The notes beneath the pieces are model-generated. The model did no database searches, was not told the origin of the DNA, and worked only from the letters and a program-made list of their open reading frames with translations. The translations under genes and the position numbers were made by a program. Shown in pieces: positions 38,614 to 46,192 of a DNA stretch of 64,000 bases (its first letter is position 1; each line of letters starts with the position of its first letter). The DNA comes from Halomonas sp. MCCC 1A13316 (GTDB lineage Bacteria > Pseudomonadota > Gammaproteobacteria > Pseudomonadales > Halomonadaceae), in assembly GCF_014931605.1 (NCBI RefSeq), contig NZ_CP053382.1, positions 2,170,001 through 2,234,000 on the forward strand, read 5' to 3'.

Positions 38614-38748
38614 GGATGGTAATCCTGTTTGTTAAGGTTTTCAGGGAGAGGTGAAAAAAGCGCCTGAATTTTACCATGCCCTGTTGCGGTGCAACAGTTA
38701 TCCAGAAGGGGTATGAGGCGGGCTGTGGCTAGACTTTGGTCAATAAAA

Positions 38749-38770
38749 AACCCTTGCCGCAGCAAGGGTT
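38749..38770 (-). terminator. Rho-independent terminator of tRNA-Ser
   Basis: A perfect 9-bp stem AACCCTTGC / GCAAGGGTT with loop CGCA. On the minus strand it ends in a run of T (GGGTTTTTT), 15 bases after the tRNA 3' end. Confidence 0.9.
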
Positions 38771-38785
38771 TTCAAGAAAGTAGAG

Positions 38786-38875
38786 TGGCGGAGGGACAGG
38801 GATTCGAACCCTGGGTAGGCTCTCACCTACGCCGGTTTTCAAGACCGGTGCATTCAACCGCTCTGCCATCCCTCC
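38786..38875 (-). tRNA. tRNA-Ser(UGA)
   Basis: On the minus strand the sequence opens GGAGGGATGGCAGAGCGG, has an anticodon loop CTTGAAA (anticodon TGA), a long variable arm (GTAGGTGAGAGCCTAC), the T-arm GGTTCGAATCC, and ends TCCCTCCGCCA with the CCA encoded. 90 nt is typical of a class II tRNA-Ser. A terminator follows. No integrated element is seen at its 3' end. Confidence 0.97.
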
Positions 38876-38951
38876 GGCTTACGGGGGCGAATATTACCAG
38901 TTATGTTCATGAGGTCAAGGGCTCGCAGCCAGGTACCGCCAAGGAGTTCGT

Positions 38952-39395
38952 ATGTCGTGCCATACAAATCCTGTAGTAAAGCCGACCCCAGCCGTGGCCG
39001 CAGCCGTGGTGTTCCAAGGGAGAGTGCTAATGGTACAGCGGCGCAACCCGCCCAATGCCGGCTTACTGGCGCTTCCGGGTGGGCGGGTGGAACCCGGCGA
39101 GCCGCTGCTGTCAGCCGCCCAGCGCGAGCTGCACGAGGAGACCGGCATCATTGCCGACGCAGAGCGAGTAATGACTGCCATCGATCAGTTCCAGCATGAC
39201 GATCGAGGCCGCTTGCTCAGCCACTTCGTCATAGTCGTAGTAGTCTGCCGCTGGGTCGAAGGAGTCGCGGTCGCCGGTGACGATGCCAGTCAGGTCCACT
39301 GGCTCGATGCCGCTCAGATAAGCAGCGAACCAAGCCTCTGCGCCAGCGCGAGGCGAATTGCCGCCAACCTTCTTGCCGACCCCTCGAGACGATGA
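38952..39395 (+). CDS. Nudix hydrolase, ADP-ribose pyrophosphatase-like
   Basis: 147 residues. The Nudix box is GGRVEPGEPLLSAAQRELHEE followed by TG, with all catalytic glutamates. VLMVQRRNPPNAGLLALPGG and the C-terminal HWLDAAQI fit the short ADP-ribose pyrophosphatase/MutT-like group. The substrate cannot be settled from sequence. AAGGAG lies at good distance before the ATG. Confidence 0.87.
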   Translation: MSCHTNPVVKPTPAVAAAVVFQGRVLMVQRRNPPNAGLLALPGGRVEPGEPLLSAAQRELHEETGIIADAERVMTAIDQFQHDDRGRLLSHFVIVVVVCRWVEGVAVAGDDASQVHWLDAAQISSEPSLCASARRIAANLLADPSRR

Positions 39396-39505
39396 AGGTT
39401 CGTTGAGTCTTGTAGAACTAAGGACTTGCGCCGGGAACCAACCAACGGCATCCTTGGTCAACAGCAGAGATCAAATCAAGATCAATCACAGGGAGCTCTG
39501 GATCA

Positions 39506-40174
39506 ATGGCCTATCACGATACACATGTGGCCCAGCAATCGTCCCAGGCCGTCAGTGCCAACAAGGTATTGCGCAACACCTACGCGCTTCTGGCGATGAC
39601 ACTGCTGTTTTCCGCCGTCACGGCGGGTGCCGCCATGGCCATGGGCGTCGAGCGGATGAACATCTTCGTGTTCTTCATCGGCGCATACGGCCTGATGTTC
39701 CTGGTCCACAAAACCGCCAATTCGGCTGCTGGCCTGCTGGCCACCTTCGCCTTCACCGGCTTCATGGGCTTCACGCTCGGCCCTATCCTCAGCGCCTACC
39801 TTGCTCTACCCAACGGCGCTGCGCTGATCATGAATGCGCTCGCCATGACCGGACTGACCTTCATCGGTCTCTCCGCCGTGGCACTGATTACAAAGAAGGA
39901 TTTCAGTTTCCTGGGCAACTTCCTGATGGCAGGTGGCATCGTGCTGATCCTGGCCATGGTGGCTGGTCTGGTGTTCCAGATCCCCGCCCTGATGTTGATG
40001 GTATCGGCAGGTTTCGTGCTGTTCGCTTCGGCCGCCATCCTCTTCCAGACCAGTGAAATCGTACACCGTGCCGGTGAGACCAACTACATCCTCGCCACCA
40101 TCACCCTATATGTGTCGATCTACAACCTCTTCATCAGCCTGCTGTCGCTGCTCGGTATCATGAGCAGCGACTGA
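39506..40174 (+). CDS. Bax inhibitor-1 family membrane protein, YccA-like
   Basis: 222 residues with seven hydrophobic helices. An N-terminal soluble stretch (MAYHDTHVAQQSSQAVSANKVL) precedes NTYALLAMTLLFSAVTAG, and the C-terminal part reads IVHRAGETNYILATITLYVSIYNLFISLL. E. coli YccA is an FtsH substrate and modulator in the inner membrane. It stands just upstream of the tus operon, separated by a terminator. Confidence 0.92.
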   Translation: MAYHDTHVAQQSSQAVSANKVLRNTYALLAMTLLFSAVTAGAAMAMGVERMNIFVFFIGAYGLMFLVHKTANSAAGLLATFAFTGFMGFTLGPILSAYLALPNGAALIMNALAMTGLTFIGLSAVALITKKDFSFLGNFLMAGGIVLILAMVAGLVFQIPALMLMVSAGFVLFASAAILFQTSEIVHRAGETNYILATITLYVSIYNLFISLLSLLGIMSSD

Positions 40175-40195
40175 AACCAACAGGTCAGGTAGCGC

Positions 40196-40217
40196 CAGGC
40201 CCCGCCGATGCGGGGCC
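40196..40217 (+). terminator. Rho-independent terminator between yccA-like gene and tusD
   Basis: A 9-bp stem AGGCCCCGC / GCGGGGCCT with loop CGAT, followed by GCGTGTTTG. Confidence 0.75.
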
Positions 40218-40244
40218 TGCGTGTTTGAGAGGGCAGGAACCGTC

Positions 40245-40637
40245 ATGCGCTATGGTCTACTCGTCGAGGGAGCGCCCTACAGCAGCCAGGCGTCCCATTC
40301 CGCTTTGCGCTTTGCTGCTGCGCTGATCGCGAAAGGGCACCGACTGGAGAGTGTCTTCTTCTATCATGATGGGGTTCACAATGCGGCACGCCTTGCCGCG
40401 CCGCCTCAGGACGAACCCCACCTGTACGATGCCTGGTGCTCGCTCAATGCTGAACATGGCACTCAACTGCAGGTCTGCATTGCTGCCGCTCTGCGCCGTG
40501 GACTGCTCGATGCACGGGAAGCCGACCGCCATGGCAAGGCAGGTCATAGCGTCGAATCTCCCTTCGAGCTAACGGGACTCGGTCAGTTGATCGACCTGGG
40601 ACGAACGGTCGACCGCCTGGTGACCTTCGCCCCCTGA
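40245..40637 (+). CDS. tusD: Sulfurtransferase TusD (DsrE family)
   Basis: 130 residues from the ATG of MRYGLLVEGAPYSSQASHSALRF is the DsrE-like start (MRYGLLVEGAPYSSQ), with AGGA in front. The active cysteine lies in QLQVCIAAALRRGLL (about 79), matching the persulfide-carrying cysteine of E. coli TusD. It forms TusBCD with the next two genes and relays sulfur from TusA to TusE for 2-thiouridine in tRNA. Confidence 0.93.
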   Translation: MRYGLLVEGAPYSSQASHSALRFAAALIAKGHRLESVFFYHDGVHNAARLAAPPQDEPHLYDAWCSLNAEHGTQLQVCIAAALRRGLLDAREADRHGKAGHSVESPFELTGLGQLIDLGRTVDRLVTFAP

Positions 40638-40649
40638 GGAGAACGAGCG

Positions 40650-41027
40650 ATGCGATCACACCCAACTGTCAGCGGCGACCTGTTGGTCATTCTTCGCCAT
40701 GCACCGCATGGCAGCAGTTGGCTGCGCGAGGGTCTCGATGCCGCGTTGGTGGCTGCGGCTTTCGGCCAGTCGGTGACGCTGCTGTTCCAAGGCGACGGTG
40801 TCCTGGCCCTGGCCAGGGGGCAGCAGAGTGGTCCCTTGGGACAGAAGGGCACCGCGGCCACCCTGGACATGCTGGAGATGTATGACATCGACTCGCTGCA
40901 CTTCGATCTGGAGGCGCTCGAGCGATTCGGTCTCACCCAGCAGGACCTGCAGCTCCCTGCCGCTGGGGTCGATGCCGGTTCGATTCCACGACTGATCGCC
41001 GGGCATCGACTGGTCCTGACATTCTGA
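40650..41027 (+). CDS. tusC: Sulfurtransferase complex subunit TusC (DsrF)
   Basis: 125 residues. DsrE/F fold: LLVILRHAPHGSSWLREGLDAALVAAAFGQ, then LLFQGDGVLALA and AATLDMLEMYDIDSL. It lacks the conserved active cysteine of TusD, as expected for the TusC subunit. AGGAGAACGAGCG precedes the ATG. It is 12 bp after tusD. Confidence 0.92.
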   Translation: MRSHPTVSGDLLVILRHAPHGSSWLREGLDAALVAAAFGQSVTLLFQGDGVLALARGQQSGPLGQKGTAATLDMLEMYDIDSLHFDLEALERFGLTQQDLQLPAAGVDAGSIPRLIAGHRLVLTF

Positions 41028-41056
41028 ATGGCTACGACGCCTTTGCGAGGACACCC

Positions 41057-41347
41057 ATGATCCTGCATATTCTCAATCGACCGCCCAGTTCGAGCCTGGT
41101 CTACCGCGATGCACTTGCTGCCATGGGAAATGAGGATCGACTGCTGCTGATCGAGGATGGAGTGCTGGGTGCCATGACGGCGCAGATTCGCCATTTCCAG
41201 GCGGTAGATGGGCGTCTTTTCGCCCTGCGCGAAGATCTGAGCGCGCGCGGGCTCCTGGGCCAGTGCGACGCCAGCGTGCAGGTCGTCGATGTGGATGGCT
41301 TCGTCACCCTGACCGAAGAGGCCGACAAAACAGTGAGCTGGTTCTGA
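41057..41347 (+). CDS. tusB: Sulfurtransferase complex subunit TusB (DsrH)
   Basis: 96 residues: MILHILNRPPSSSLVYRDAL, LLLIEDGVLGAM and the C-terminal VDVDGFVTLTEEADKTVSWF, which is characteristic of DsrH/TusB. The stop TGA overlaps the ATG of tusE (TGATG). Confidence 0.92.
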   Translation: MILHILNRPPSSSLVYRDALAAMGNEDRLLLIEDGVLGAMTAQIRHFQAVDGRLFALREDLSARGLLGQCDASVQVVDVDGFVTLTEEADKTVSWF

Positions 41348-41700
41348 TGGCTTCCACCGAGACCGATCGTTACCTGAACGTCGACAGTCAGCGTGTTGCG
41401 CTCGACCCCGAAGGCTATCTCGTCGACCTCGCGGACTGGACGCCAGCCGTGGCCGAAGCTCTCGCCGCCGAGGAGGGACGCGAACTGTCTGCAGAGCACT
41501 GGGAAGTAATCGAGGTAATCCGCGGCTTCTACTCGCGCTACGAAGCGTCGCCGACCATGCGCCCGCTGGTCAAGGCAGTGGGCCAGGCACTGGGGCCGGA
41601 AAAAGGCCGTTCGCTGCATCTGATGAAACTCTTTCCCGACAGTCCCGCCAAGGTGGCGGCTCGCCTTGCCGGGTTGCCGAAACCCGCCAATTGCCTCTGA
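41347..41700 (+). CDS. tusE: Sulfur carrier TusE (DsrC family)
   Basis: 117 residues from the ATG overlapping the tusB stop. DsrC features are [49 protein letters not shown] and the flexible C-terminal arm KPANCL, with the reactive cysteine next to last. It takes sulfur from TusBCD and hands it to MnmA. The second upstream cysteine of dissimilatory DsrC is absent, consistent with the tRNA-thiolation type. Confidence 0.93.
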   Translation: MASTETDRYLNVDSQRVALDPEGYLVDLADWTPAVAEALAAEEGRELSAEHWEVIEVIRGFYSRYEASPTMRPLVKAVGQALGPEKGRSLHLMKLFPDSPAKVAARLAGLPKPANCL

Positions 41701-41710
41701 TGGCCGCGAC

Positions 41711-42286
41711 ATGAATTTCCTGGCCCATGCCTGGCTTGCCCGTGGCGGTAGCGATGATTTCCTCTATGGCAACCTGATCGCCGACGGGGTGAAGGGTAGT
41801 GACCTGTCGGCGTGGTCGGAGGAGGTCGCCAGCGGCATTCGACATCATCGCCGGGTCGATGCCTATGTCGATGCCCATCCTGCGGTACTGGCGGCACGCA
41901 GGCGTGCGCCCGTAGCGTATCGTCGCTACGCCGGCATCGCCCTCGACCTGGTATGGGATCACTTCGTGGCGCGTGAGCTCGCACTCGACAGGAACGAATC
42001 CCGTCTGGTACTGCGCAGCTACCGGGTACTTGGTCGCCATCCCGCCCCGGCCCGCCTGGAGCGCATGGTGCCGGTGCTGGTCGCCCAGGACTGGCTGCAT
42101 CGCTACGCCGACTTCGGCTTCACCTGCGATGCAGTACGTGGCATGGGGCAGCGCCTATCCAGGCCGAATCGCTTGGCAGCACTGGTACCTTGGCTGAAAG
42201 AGGACTATGACGGCCTCGAACGGGACTTCCAGCACTTGTGGCCGGCGGTTGCCGACGAACTCGAAGTCCCCTCCGGCGGTCCATGA
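41711..42286 (+). CDS. acpH: Acyl carrier protein phosphodiesterase
   Basis: 191 residues from the ATG of MNFLAHAWLARGGSDDFLYGNL. HD-type AcpH motifs are NLIADGVKGSD, GIRHHRRVDAYVDAHP and ALDLVWDHFVARE. It removes the 4'-phosphopantetheine group from holo-ACP. It starts 10 bases after tusE on the same transcript and converges on moeA with a 9-bp gap. Confidence 0.9.
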   Translation: MNFLAHAWLARGGSDDFLYGNLIADGVKGSDLSAWSEEVASGIRHHRRVDAYVDAHPAVLAARRRAPVAYRRYAGIALDLVWDHFVARELALDRNESRLVLRSYRVLGRHPAPARLERMVPVLVAQDWLHRYADFGFTCDAVRGMGQRLSRPNRLAALVPWLKEDYDGLERDFQHLWPAVADELEVPSGGP

Positions 42287-42295
42287 CTCGGTCGT

Positions 42296-43504
42296 TCAGT
42301 CGCTTATGAGCCAGAGACAGTCGATCGGATCTCCCTCTTCGATGCGAGAGTCCGCCGGGATTGCCGCCAAGGCGTCAGCATTCACGCAAGAGGAGAGCAC
42401 GCCGGAGCCTTGGTCCGGAAAGGCGTGCGCCGTGATGCCATGCCTATCAATTTGCAGTCGGACACGCATGTAGTGCCGCCGAGGCCCGGTGCGTGTCGAG
42501 AAAGCAGCCCTCGCAGGCAGCGTCGGCAGGCTGGCCAGGCTCGGGCAGGCGAGCAGGGCGCCCATCAGCGGGCGCAAGAAGAGCCAGGCGGCAACGAAGC
42601 TTGAAACAGGATTGCCGGGTAGGCCGACGAAGCGAACTTCATGCCCGTCGCTGGCCGAGAGCCTCCCCAAGGCCAAGGGCTTGCCGGGCTTGAGCGCCAG
42701 GCGCCACAGGTCGAGTCGACCGATCGCCTCGATGGCCGCCTTGACATGGTCCTCTTCACCCACGCTGACCCCGCCAGTCGTTACCACCACGTCGACCTGC
42801 TCGGCAGCGTGCGCCAGCATGGCCCGAGTACCATCGGCGTCGTCGGGCATCGTGGCGATGAAGGAAACTTCGGCGCCGAATTTTTCCAACAGGTCTCGCA
42901 GCATGGGCCGGTTGCTGTTGTAGATCTGCCCCGCAGCCAGCGGCTGGCCCGGCTCGACGATTTCATCACCGCTGGTGAGCAGGGCGACTCGCGGCTGCCG
43001 GCACACCGACACCTCGACAATACCCTGACTCGCCAAGTGCCCCAGAGCTGCGGCATCCAGGCGTTGCCCACGTTCGAGCAGCACATCGCCGGCCGTCACG
43101 TCGCTACCGCGATGGCGTACGTTGTTGCTTGCCGGGATCTGCGCCGGTACCGAAGCCTCGGCATCGATGACTTCGACTTTCTCCTGCATCACTACGCAGT
43201 CGGCACCAGGAGGCAGCGGGGCGCCGGTGAAGATTCGTGCGCAGGTACCTCTGACGAGGGGCTGCGCTTGTGTTCCCGCGGCGATACGCTGAGCGATCGG
43301 CAGGCGCTTGCCGGCATCGTCATGATGCAGTGCATAACCGTCCATTGCGCTGTTGTCGAACGGCGGCACGTCGAGCCGCGCGACGACCTCGTCGGCCAGA
43401 ACTCGCTGCCCGGCCATCTCGCAGGACAGGTTTTCCGCTTGCACCGGGGCGACATCCTTCAGCAGGGCGGCCAGGGCCGCCTCGACGGACTGCAGTTCAG
43501 ACAT
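42296..43504 (-). CDS. moeA: Molybdopterin molybdenumtransferase
   Basis: 402 residues from the ATG of MSELQSVEAAL. MoeA landmarks are PPFDNSAMDGYAL (about 59), GTCARIFTGAPLPPGADCVVMQE, the MPT-binding TTGGVSVGEEDHVK and FVGLPGNPVSSFVAAWLFLRP. It inserts molybdate into adenylylated molybdopterin. Its start overlaps the end of moaB by 8 bases. Confidence 0.95.
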   Translation of the reverse strand: MSELQSVEAALAALLKDVAPVQAENLSCEMAGQRVLADEVVARLDVPPFDNSAMDGYALHHDDAGKRLPIAQRIAAGTQAQPLVRGTCARIFTGAPLPPGADCVVMQEKVEVIDAEASVPAQIPASNNVRHRGSDVTAGDVLLERGQRLDAAALGHLASQGIVEVSVCRQPRVALLTSGDEIVEPGQPLAAGQIYNSNRPMLRDLLEKFGAEVSFIATMPDDADGTRAMLAHAAEQVDVVVTTGGVSVGEEDHVKAAIEAIGRLDLWRLALKPGKPLALGRLSASDGHEVRFVGLPGNPVSSFVAAWLFLRPLMGALLACPSLASLPTLPARAAFSTRTGPRRHYMRVRLQIDRHGITAHAFPDQGSGVLSSCVNADALAAIPADSRIEEGDPIDCLWLISD

Positions 43505-44018
43505 GCTGGCCTCGCTCGGGGATGACCAGATTGGCAAAGTTGCACGGCTTGTGCCGGCTGTCGAGCTGCTCGGCGAGCAGGCCGTCCCAGGCCGTGCGGC
43601 AGGCGCCACTCGAGCCGGGGAGGCAAAACACGACGGTAGCATTGGCCAGGCCACCGAGACAGCGGCTCTGGATGGTCGAGCTGCCGACCTCTTGCCAAGA
43701 GAGCTGGCGGAACTGCTCGCCAAAGCCCTCTATGCGCTTGTCCAGCAGCACCGATACCGCTTCCGGGGTGGAATCCCGGCCGGTGAACCCGGTGCCGCCG
43801 GTAGTCAGGATCACCTGGATTTCAGGGTCGGCGATCCATTCGGAAACTGTGGCGCGAATCCGGTAGACATCATCAATGACGATGCGTCGCTCTGCCAGGC
43901 GATGCCCCGCCTCGCTGAGACGCTCGGCGAGCAGGGCACCGCTACGGTCGCTGTTGAAGTCTCGTGTATCGGAAATAGTCAGCACTGCGATGGTGAGCGG
44001 AATCATCGCTTCGCTCAT
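43497..44018 (-). CDS. moaB: Molybdenum cofactor biosynthesis protein B
   Basis: 173 residues from the ATG of MSEAMIPLTIAVLTISDT (GGGAG upstream). The MoCF_biosynth domain has LTTGGTGFTGRDSTPEAV and LPGSSGACRTAWDGLL. MoaB/MogA-type proteins adenylylate molybdopterin. The gene sits between the DUF1244 gene (ATGA overlap) and moeA (8-base overlap), so all three are translationally coupled. Confidence 0.94.
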   Translation of the reverse strand: MSEAMIPLTIAVLTISDTRDFNSDRSGALLAERLSEAGHRLAERRIVIDDVYRIRATVSEWIADPEIQVILTTGGTGFTGRDSTPEAVSVLLDKRIEGFGEQFRQLSWQEVGSSTIQSRCLGGLANATVVFCLPGSSGACRTAWDGLLAEQLDSRHKPCNFANLVIPERGQHV

Positions 44019-44335
44019 GATTGCGACTCCCGCCTGCTTGCCTGCCGCGCCTCGAAGGCGGCCTGCTGTGCCGGCGTGGCCTCCTGCTGGTATTTCTCTT
44101 TCCACTCCGGGTAGGGCATGCCATAGACGTATTCGCGCGCGGCTTCGTAATCGAGTTCGGCCCCTCGCTCGTCGGCAGCGGCCACCAGCCACTTGGAAAG
44201 ACAGTTGCGGCAGAAGTCGGCAAGAATCATCAGGTCGATGTTCTGAACATCCTTCTTGGCATCCAGATGCTGAAGCAGGCGACGGAAGGCGGCGGCCTCT
44301 AGCTGGGTGCGTGTGGCGTCGTCGAGATGCTGCAT
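44015..44335 (-). CDS. DUF1244 domain protein
   Basis: 106 residues. The DUF1244 signature is clear: RRLLQHLDAKKDVQNIDLM, DFCRNCLSKWL with a CxxC-like pair (about 42-45), and YGMPYPEWKEKYQ. The function of this family is unknown. AGGAG precedes the ATG. Its stop overlaps the moaB start (ATGA), which ties it to molybdenum cofactor synthesis by position only. Confidence 0.9.
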   Translation of the reverse strand: MQHLDDATRTQLEAAAFRRLLQHLDAKKDVQNIDLMILADFCRNCLSKWLVAAADERGAELDYEAAREYVYGMPYPEWKEKYQQEATPAQQAAFEARQASRRESQS

Positions 44336-44402
44336 GACGTTGGCTCCTGGTTGAGTTGCTTCAGGATAACAAAAATGGCGCCGAGCCTGGCGCCCTCACC
44401 GG

Positions 44403-45035
44403 TCAGGCCGTATCGCCACGCGTGCAGACCGAGAGCACCACGGCGTCTTCATCGCTCACCGACACCAAGGCGTGGCCCATGTCGCTGTCGAAATAGATGC
44501 TGTCGCCACGCGATAGCTGCAGCGGCTCGTAGAACTCGGTATAGAGATGGATTTCGCCTTCCAGCACCATCAGGAACTCTTCGCCATCATGACGTACCCA
44601 TTCACTGAACTCATCGAAGCTGCGCGCCCGTACGATGGTCTTGAAGGGGATCATGCGCTTTTGGGCCAATTCGCAGCTGAGCAGCTCGTGTTCGTAGGTC
44701 GGCGTCGGGTGGCGCTGCCCATCGCCCTGGCGGGTCAGGTCACGGCGGCCCATGGTGCGGGGTTGCACCTTGGGCGGTGTGAGCAACTGGGGCAGGTCGA
44801 TGTCCAGGCCATTGATCAGTTTCTGCACTGCGGTGAACGTCGGCGAAATCTGGTCGTTCTCGATCTTGGACAGCGTGGATCGAGCCAGTCCGGTACGCTG
44901 GCTGACATCCTCCAGTGTCCACTGGTTGGCCAGGCGGATTTCCTTGAGTCGTTCACCGAGACGCAATGGTTCGACGAACGGTTTGCGTCCCGAGGCGATA
45001 CGCAACGCGGCCTGCTGGTCGGTGTTGGTGGGCAT
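44403..45035 (-). CDS. XRE-family regulator with C-terminal cupin domain
   Basis: 210 residues from the ATG of MPTNTDQQAALR. Residues about 24-80 are a lambda-repressor-like HTH (ERLKEIRLANQWTLEDVSQRTGL, recognition helix ARSTLSKIENDQISP). Residues about 140-205 are a cupin (HDGEEFLMVLEGEIHLYTEF and SRGDSIYFDSDMGHALVSV). This layout is shared with PuuR/PauR-type regulators that sense small molecules. There is no ribosome site before the ATG. A TATAGT box ends 10 bases upstream of it, so the message may be almost leaderless. Confidence 0.9.
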   Translation of the reverse strand: MPTNTDQQAALRIASGRKPFVEPLRLGERLKEIRLANQWTLEDVSQRTGLARSTLSKIENDQISPTFTAVQKLINGLDIDLPQLLTPPKVQPRTMGRRDLTRQGDGQRHPTPTYEHELLSCELAQKRMIPFKTIVRARSFDEFSEWVRHDGEEFLMVLEGEIHLYTEFYEPLQLSRGDSIYFDSDMGHALVSVSDEDAVVLSVCTRGDTA

Positions 45036-45045
45036 TGAGAAGTTC

Positions 45046-45066
45046 ACTATAGGAAACAGAGTTTCC
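45046..45066 (-). promoter_or_regulatory. Promoter box with adjoining palindromic operator of the XRE-cupin gene
   Basis: On the minus strand the perfect palindrome GGAAAC-N3-GTTTCC (45052-45066) directly abuts a -10 like TATAGT (45046-45051). The palindrome fills most of the spacer between -35 and -10, the usual place for a repressor site. No good -35 is visible. Autoregulation is the simplest reading. The half-sites also resemble the GAAAC/GTTTC pattern described for PsrA. Confidence 0.6.
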
Positions 45067-45148
45067 CGAAGCGTACCACAGAAGTATTGCGTGCACCGGC
45101 CGAGAGGCGCCACCGTTGTGCGTGTTCCCGACACTGCTCAGTGACGAT

Positions 45149-46084
45149 TCAAGCTTCGAAGGGTAGGCCGAGCAGTGCCTTGACGTGCGCCTCGGCGCTA
45201 CGCCCCAGGGAGTCCAGATCGTAGCCGCCCTCAAGCACCGAGACCAGGCGATTGTCGGCATACAGGGCGGCAATATCCAAGGCTAGACGAGTTATCCAGT
45301 AATAGTCTTCATCTTCCAGACATAGCTCGGCCAGAGGATCCTCACGATGCGCATCGAAGCCGGCCGAGACCAGCACCAGTTCGGGCTTGAAGGAATGCAG
45401 CGCCGGTAGCCAGTCGTCCTCTATCGCGCGGCGGAAGGCGGCGCTGTCGGTGCCGGCCTCCAGCGGTGTGTTGACCACGTTCTGCCACTCGCTGCGCAGA
45501 TAACGCCAGGGGTAGAAGGGAAACTGGAAGCTGGAGCAGATCAATATGTCCGGATCGTCCTTGAAGATATCGATGGTGCCGTTGCACTGATGCACGTCGA
45601 AGTCGAGGATGGCAATACGTCGCGCCCCGTAACGGGCTCGTGCATGCGCCGCACCGACGGCAACGTTGTTGTAGAAGCAAAAGCCCATGGCGTCGGTGGC
45701 TTCGGCATGATGCCCGGGCGGGCGCACGGCGCAGAATACGTTATCGGCCTGGCCGCGGTAGACCTGATCGACGCCGCGAATCACTGCGCCCGCCGCCACG
45801 CGGGCGGCATCCAGGCTGTCGGGATTCATCATGGTGTCGCTGTCCAGCGTCACGATGCCCGACTGGGGAACGCACTTGTCGAGCGCACGCAGGTGGCGCA
45901 GGGGATGAACGCGGCCAAGTTCCTCCTCGCTGGCAGGTCGGGCTTCCGATTGCATGGTCTGCTGCAGCAGACCACTCAGGGCCAGGCGGGCGCGTATGGC
46001 TTCGAGCCGCAGGGGGCTTTCGGGATGCTCCGGGCCCATATGGTGAAGGTCACAATCGGGATGCGAGATGAACGCCGTGATCAT
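45149..46084 (-). CDS. Histone deacetylase superfamily protein
   Basis: 311 residues from the ATG of MITAFISHPDCDLHHMGPEHPES (GGAG upstream). Arginase-fold deacetylase motifs: RPPGHHAEATDAMGFCFYNN (121-140) with the active histidine pair, zinc ligands D163 and H165 in DFDVHQCNGT, a third aspartate in VSAGFDAHREDPLA, and the catalytic-loop tyrosine in LEGGYDLDSLG. HQCNGT differs from the usual HHGNGT. Substrates of such enzymes are acetyl-lysine proteins or acetylpolyamines. It is divergent from the Pat-type acetyltransferase gene across 108 bp, which favours protein deacetylation. Confidence 0.9.
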   Translation of the reverse strand: MITAFISHPDCDLHHMGPEHPESPLRLEAIRARLALSGLLQQTMQSEARPASEEELGRVHPLRHLRALDKCVPQSGIVTLDSDTMMNPDSLDAARVAAGAVIRGVDQVYRGQADNVFCAVRPPGHHAEATDAMGFCFYNNVAVGAAHARARYGARRIAILDFDVHQCNGTIDIFKDDPDILICSSFQFPFYPWRYLRSEWQNVVNTPLEAGTDSAAFRRAIEDDWLPALHSFKPELVLVSAGFDAHREDPLAELCLEDEDYYWITRLALDIAALYADNRLVSVLEGGYDLDSLGRSAEAHVKALLGLPFEA

Positions 46085-46192
46085 ATGGAACTCCAGAATG
46101 ACTGAAGTCACCTTAATGCGCGCAGGCCCTTGCACAACAGTGTCAATAAGTCGTACACAAGGAGGCATGTACAGCTCTGGTGAGGTAACGTC

